Shown: piece by piece, positions 5,581-5,703 of the stretch
Numbering within the stretch: position 1 is the first letter of the stretch
How the letters are laid out: each line of letters starts with the position of its first letter
NCBI GenBank assembly: GCA_030602865.1
Contig: JAUVYX010000069.1
Location: 1 to 5,703, forward strand
Length of the DNA: 5,703 bases
Source: Dehalococcoidia bacterium
Lineage (GTDB): Bacteria > Chloroflexota > Dehalococcoidia > GIF9 > AB-539-J10
Direction: 5' to 3'
Position numbers and translations under genes: made by a program
The notes under the pieces: generated by a model
The model's database searches: none
What the model was told of the DNA's origin: nothing
Seen by the model: the letters and a program-made list of their open reading frames with translations, nothing else

Positions 5581-5703
5581 TTATGATCTCCCCTTCTTTT
5601 CTAATCCTTCTATACGTCGTTGGATATCAGTTATCTGTTGAGCCAGCGCATTTGACTGTGCATTGAGTTCTTCTATCTCCTGAGCCGGATTATCAGACTC
5701 TGC
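5581..5703 (-). CDS. C-terminal coiled coil of an unidentified protein, 5' end cut by window (DUF5320-like?)
   Basis: The last 40 codons and the TAA stop of a gene entering from the high-coordinate edge are visible. The peptide (AESDNPAQEIEELNAQSNAL onward) is charged and has hydrophobic residues at 10, 13, 20, 24, 27, 31 and 34, the 3-4 spacing of a coiled coil, ending in IEGLEKKGRS. DUF5320 proteins commonly finish with just such a short coiled coil ending in RIxxLE. The neighbouring 72-residue protein carries a DUF5320-like N-terminus, so this could be a DUF5320 protein. The N-terminal signature is outside the window, so the name is provisional. The stop is 2 nt from the FmdB start, placing it in the same operon. 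Confidence 0.7.
   Translation of the reverse strand, partial: AESDNPAQEIEELNAQSNALAQQITDIQRRIEGLEKKGRS

Overview
All recognisable genes in this window lie on the minus strand, so the biological order runs from high to low coordinates. The content suggests an anaerobic bacterium. It has a lipoprotein signal peptide with a lipobox, clear Shine-Dalgarno sites, P-loop ATPases carrying inserted 2[4Fe-4S] ferredoxin domains, a DUF5320-like small protein, a NimA-like flavoprotein and an ADP-forming acyl-CoA ligase. Uncultured Chloroflexota (Dehalococcoidia-like) from sediment would fit this mix, but that is an impression from gene content, not a demonstrated placement.

Region 1 (5703 down to 2719) is a tightly packed run that looks like one operon. 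It holds the C-terminal coiled coil of an unnamed protein cut by the window edge (5581-5703), an FmdB-type zinc-ribbon protein (5357-5578), a 72-residue Gly/Pro-rich zinc-ribbon protein with a DUF5320-like N-terminus (5112-5330), two paralogous MinD/Mrp-type ATPases with inserted ferredoxin domains (4259-5110 and 3402-4262), and a YggS/PLPBP-family pyridoxal-phosphate protein (2719-3390). The gaps are 2, 26, 1, -4 and 11 nt. The second ATPase starts at a TTG overlapping the stop of the first, which points to translational coupling and a one-to-one pair. The likely theme is iron-sulfur or metal-cofactor handling or electron-transfer chemistry, with small zinc-ribbon accessory proteins. The actual client is not visible.

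Region 2 (2624 down to 1866) is a membrane-anchored lipoprotein with a long acidic linker and a C-terminal TlpA/ResA-like thioredoxin domain (CPPC). It is separated from yggS by 94 bp that contain an imperfect hairpin. Region 3 (1678 down to 1223) is a NimA-like member of the pyridoxamine-phosphate-oxidase flavin-binding family with a near-perfect Shine-Dalgarno. The 187 bp upstream of it hold no gene I can recognise. Region 4 (1069 down to the window start) is the N-terminal 356 codons of an ADP-forming acetate/acyl-CoA ligase. It has the CoA-binding domain and the catalytic His but runs off the window. A 153-bp gap containing an AT-rich palindrome and a possible -10 box precedes it.

No tRNA, rRNA, CRISPR array, insertion sequence or strong rho-independent terminator is visible, and no non-coding stretch exceeds 300 bp.
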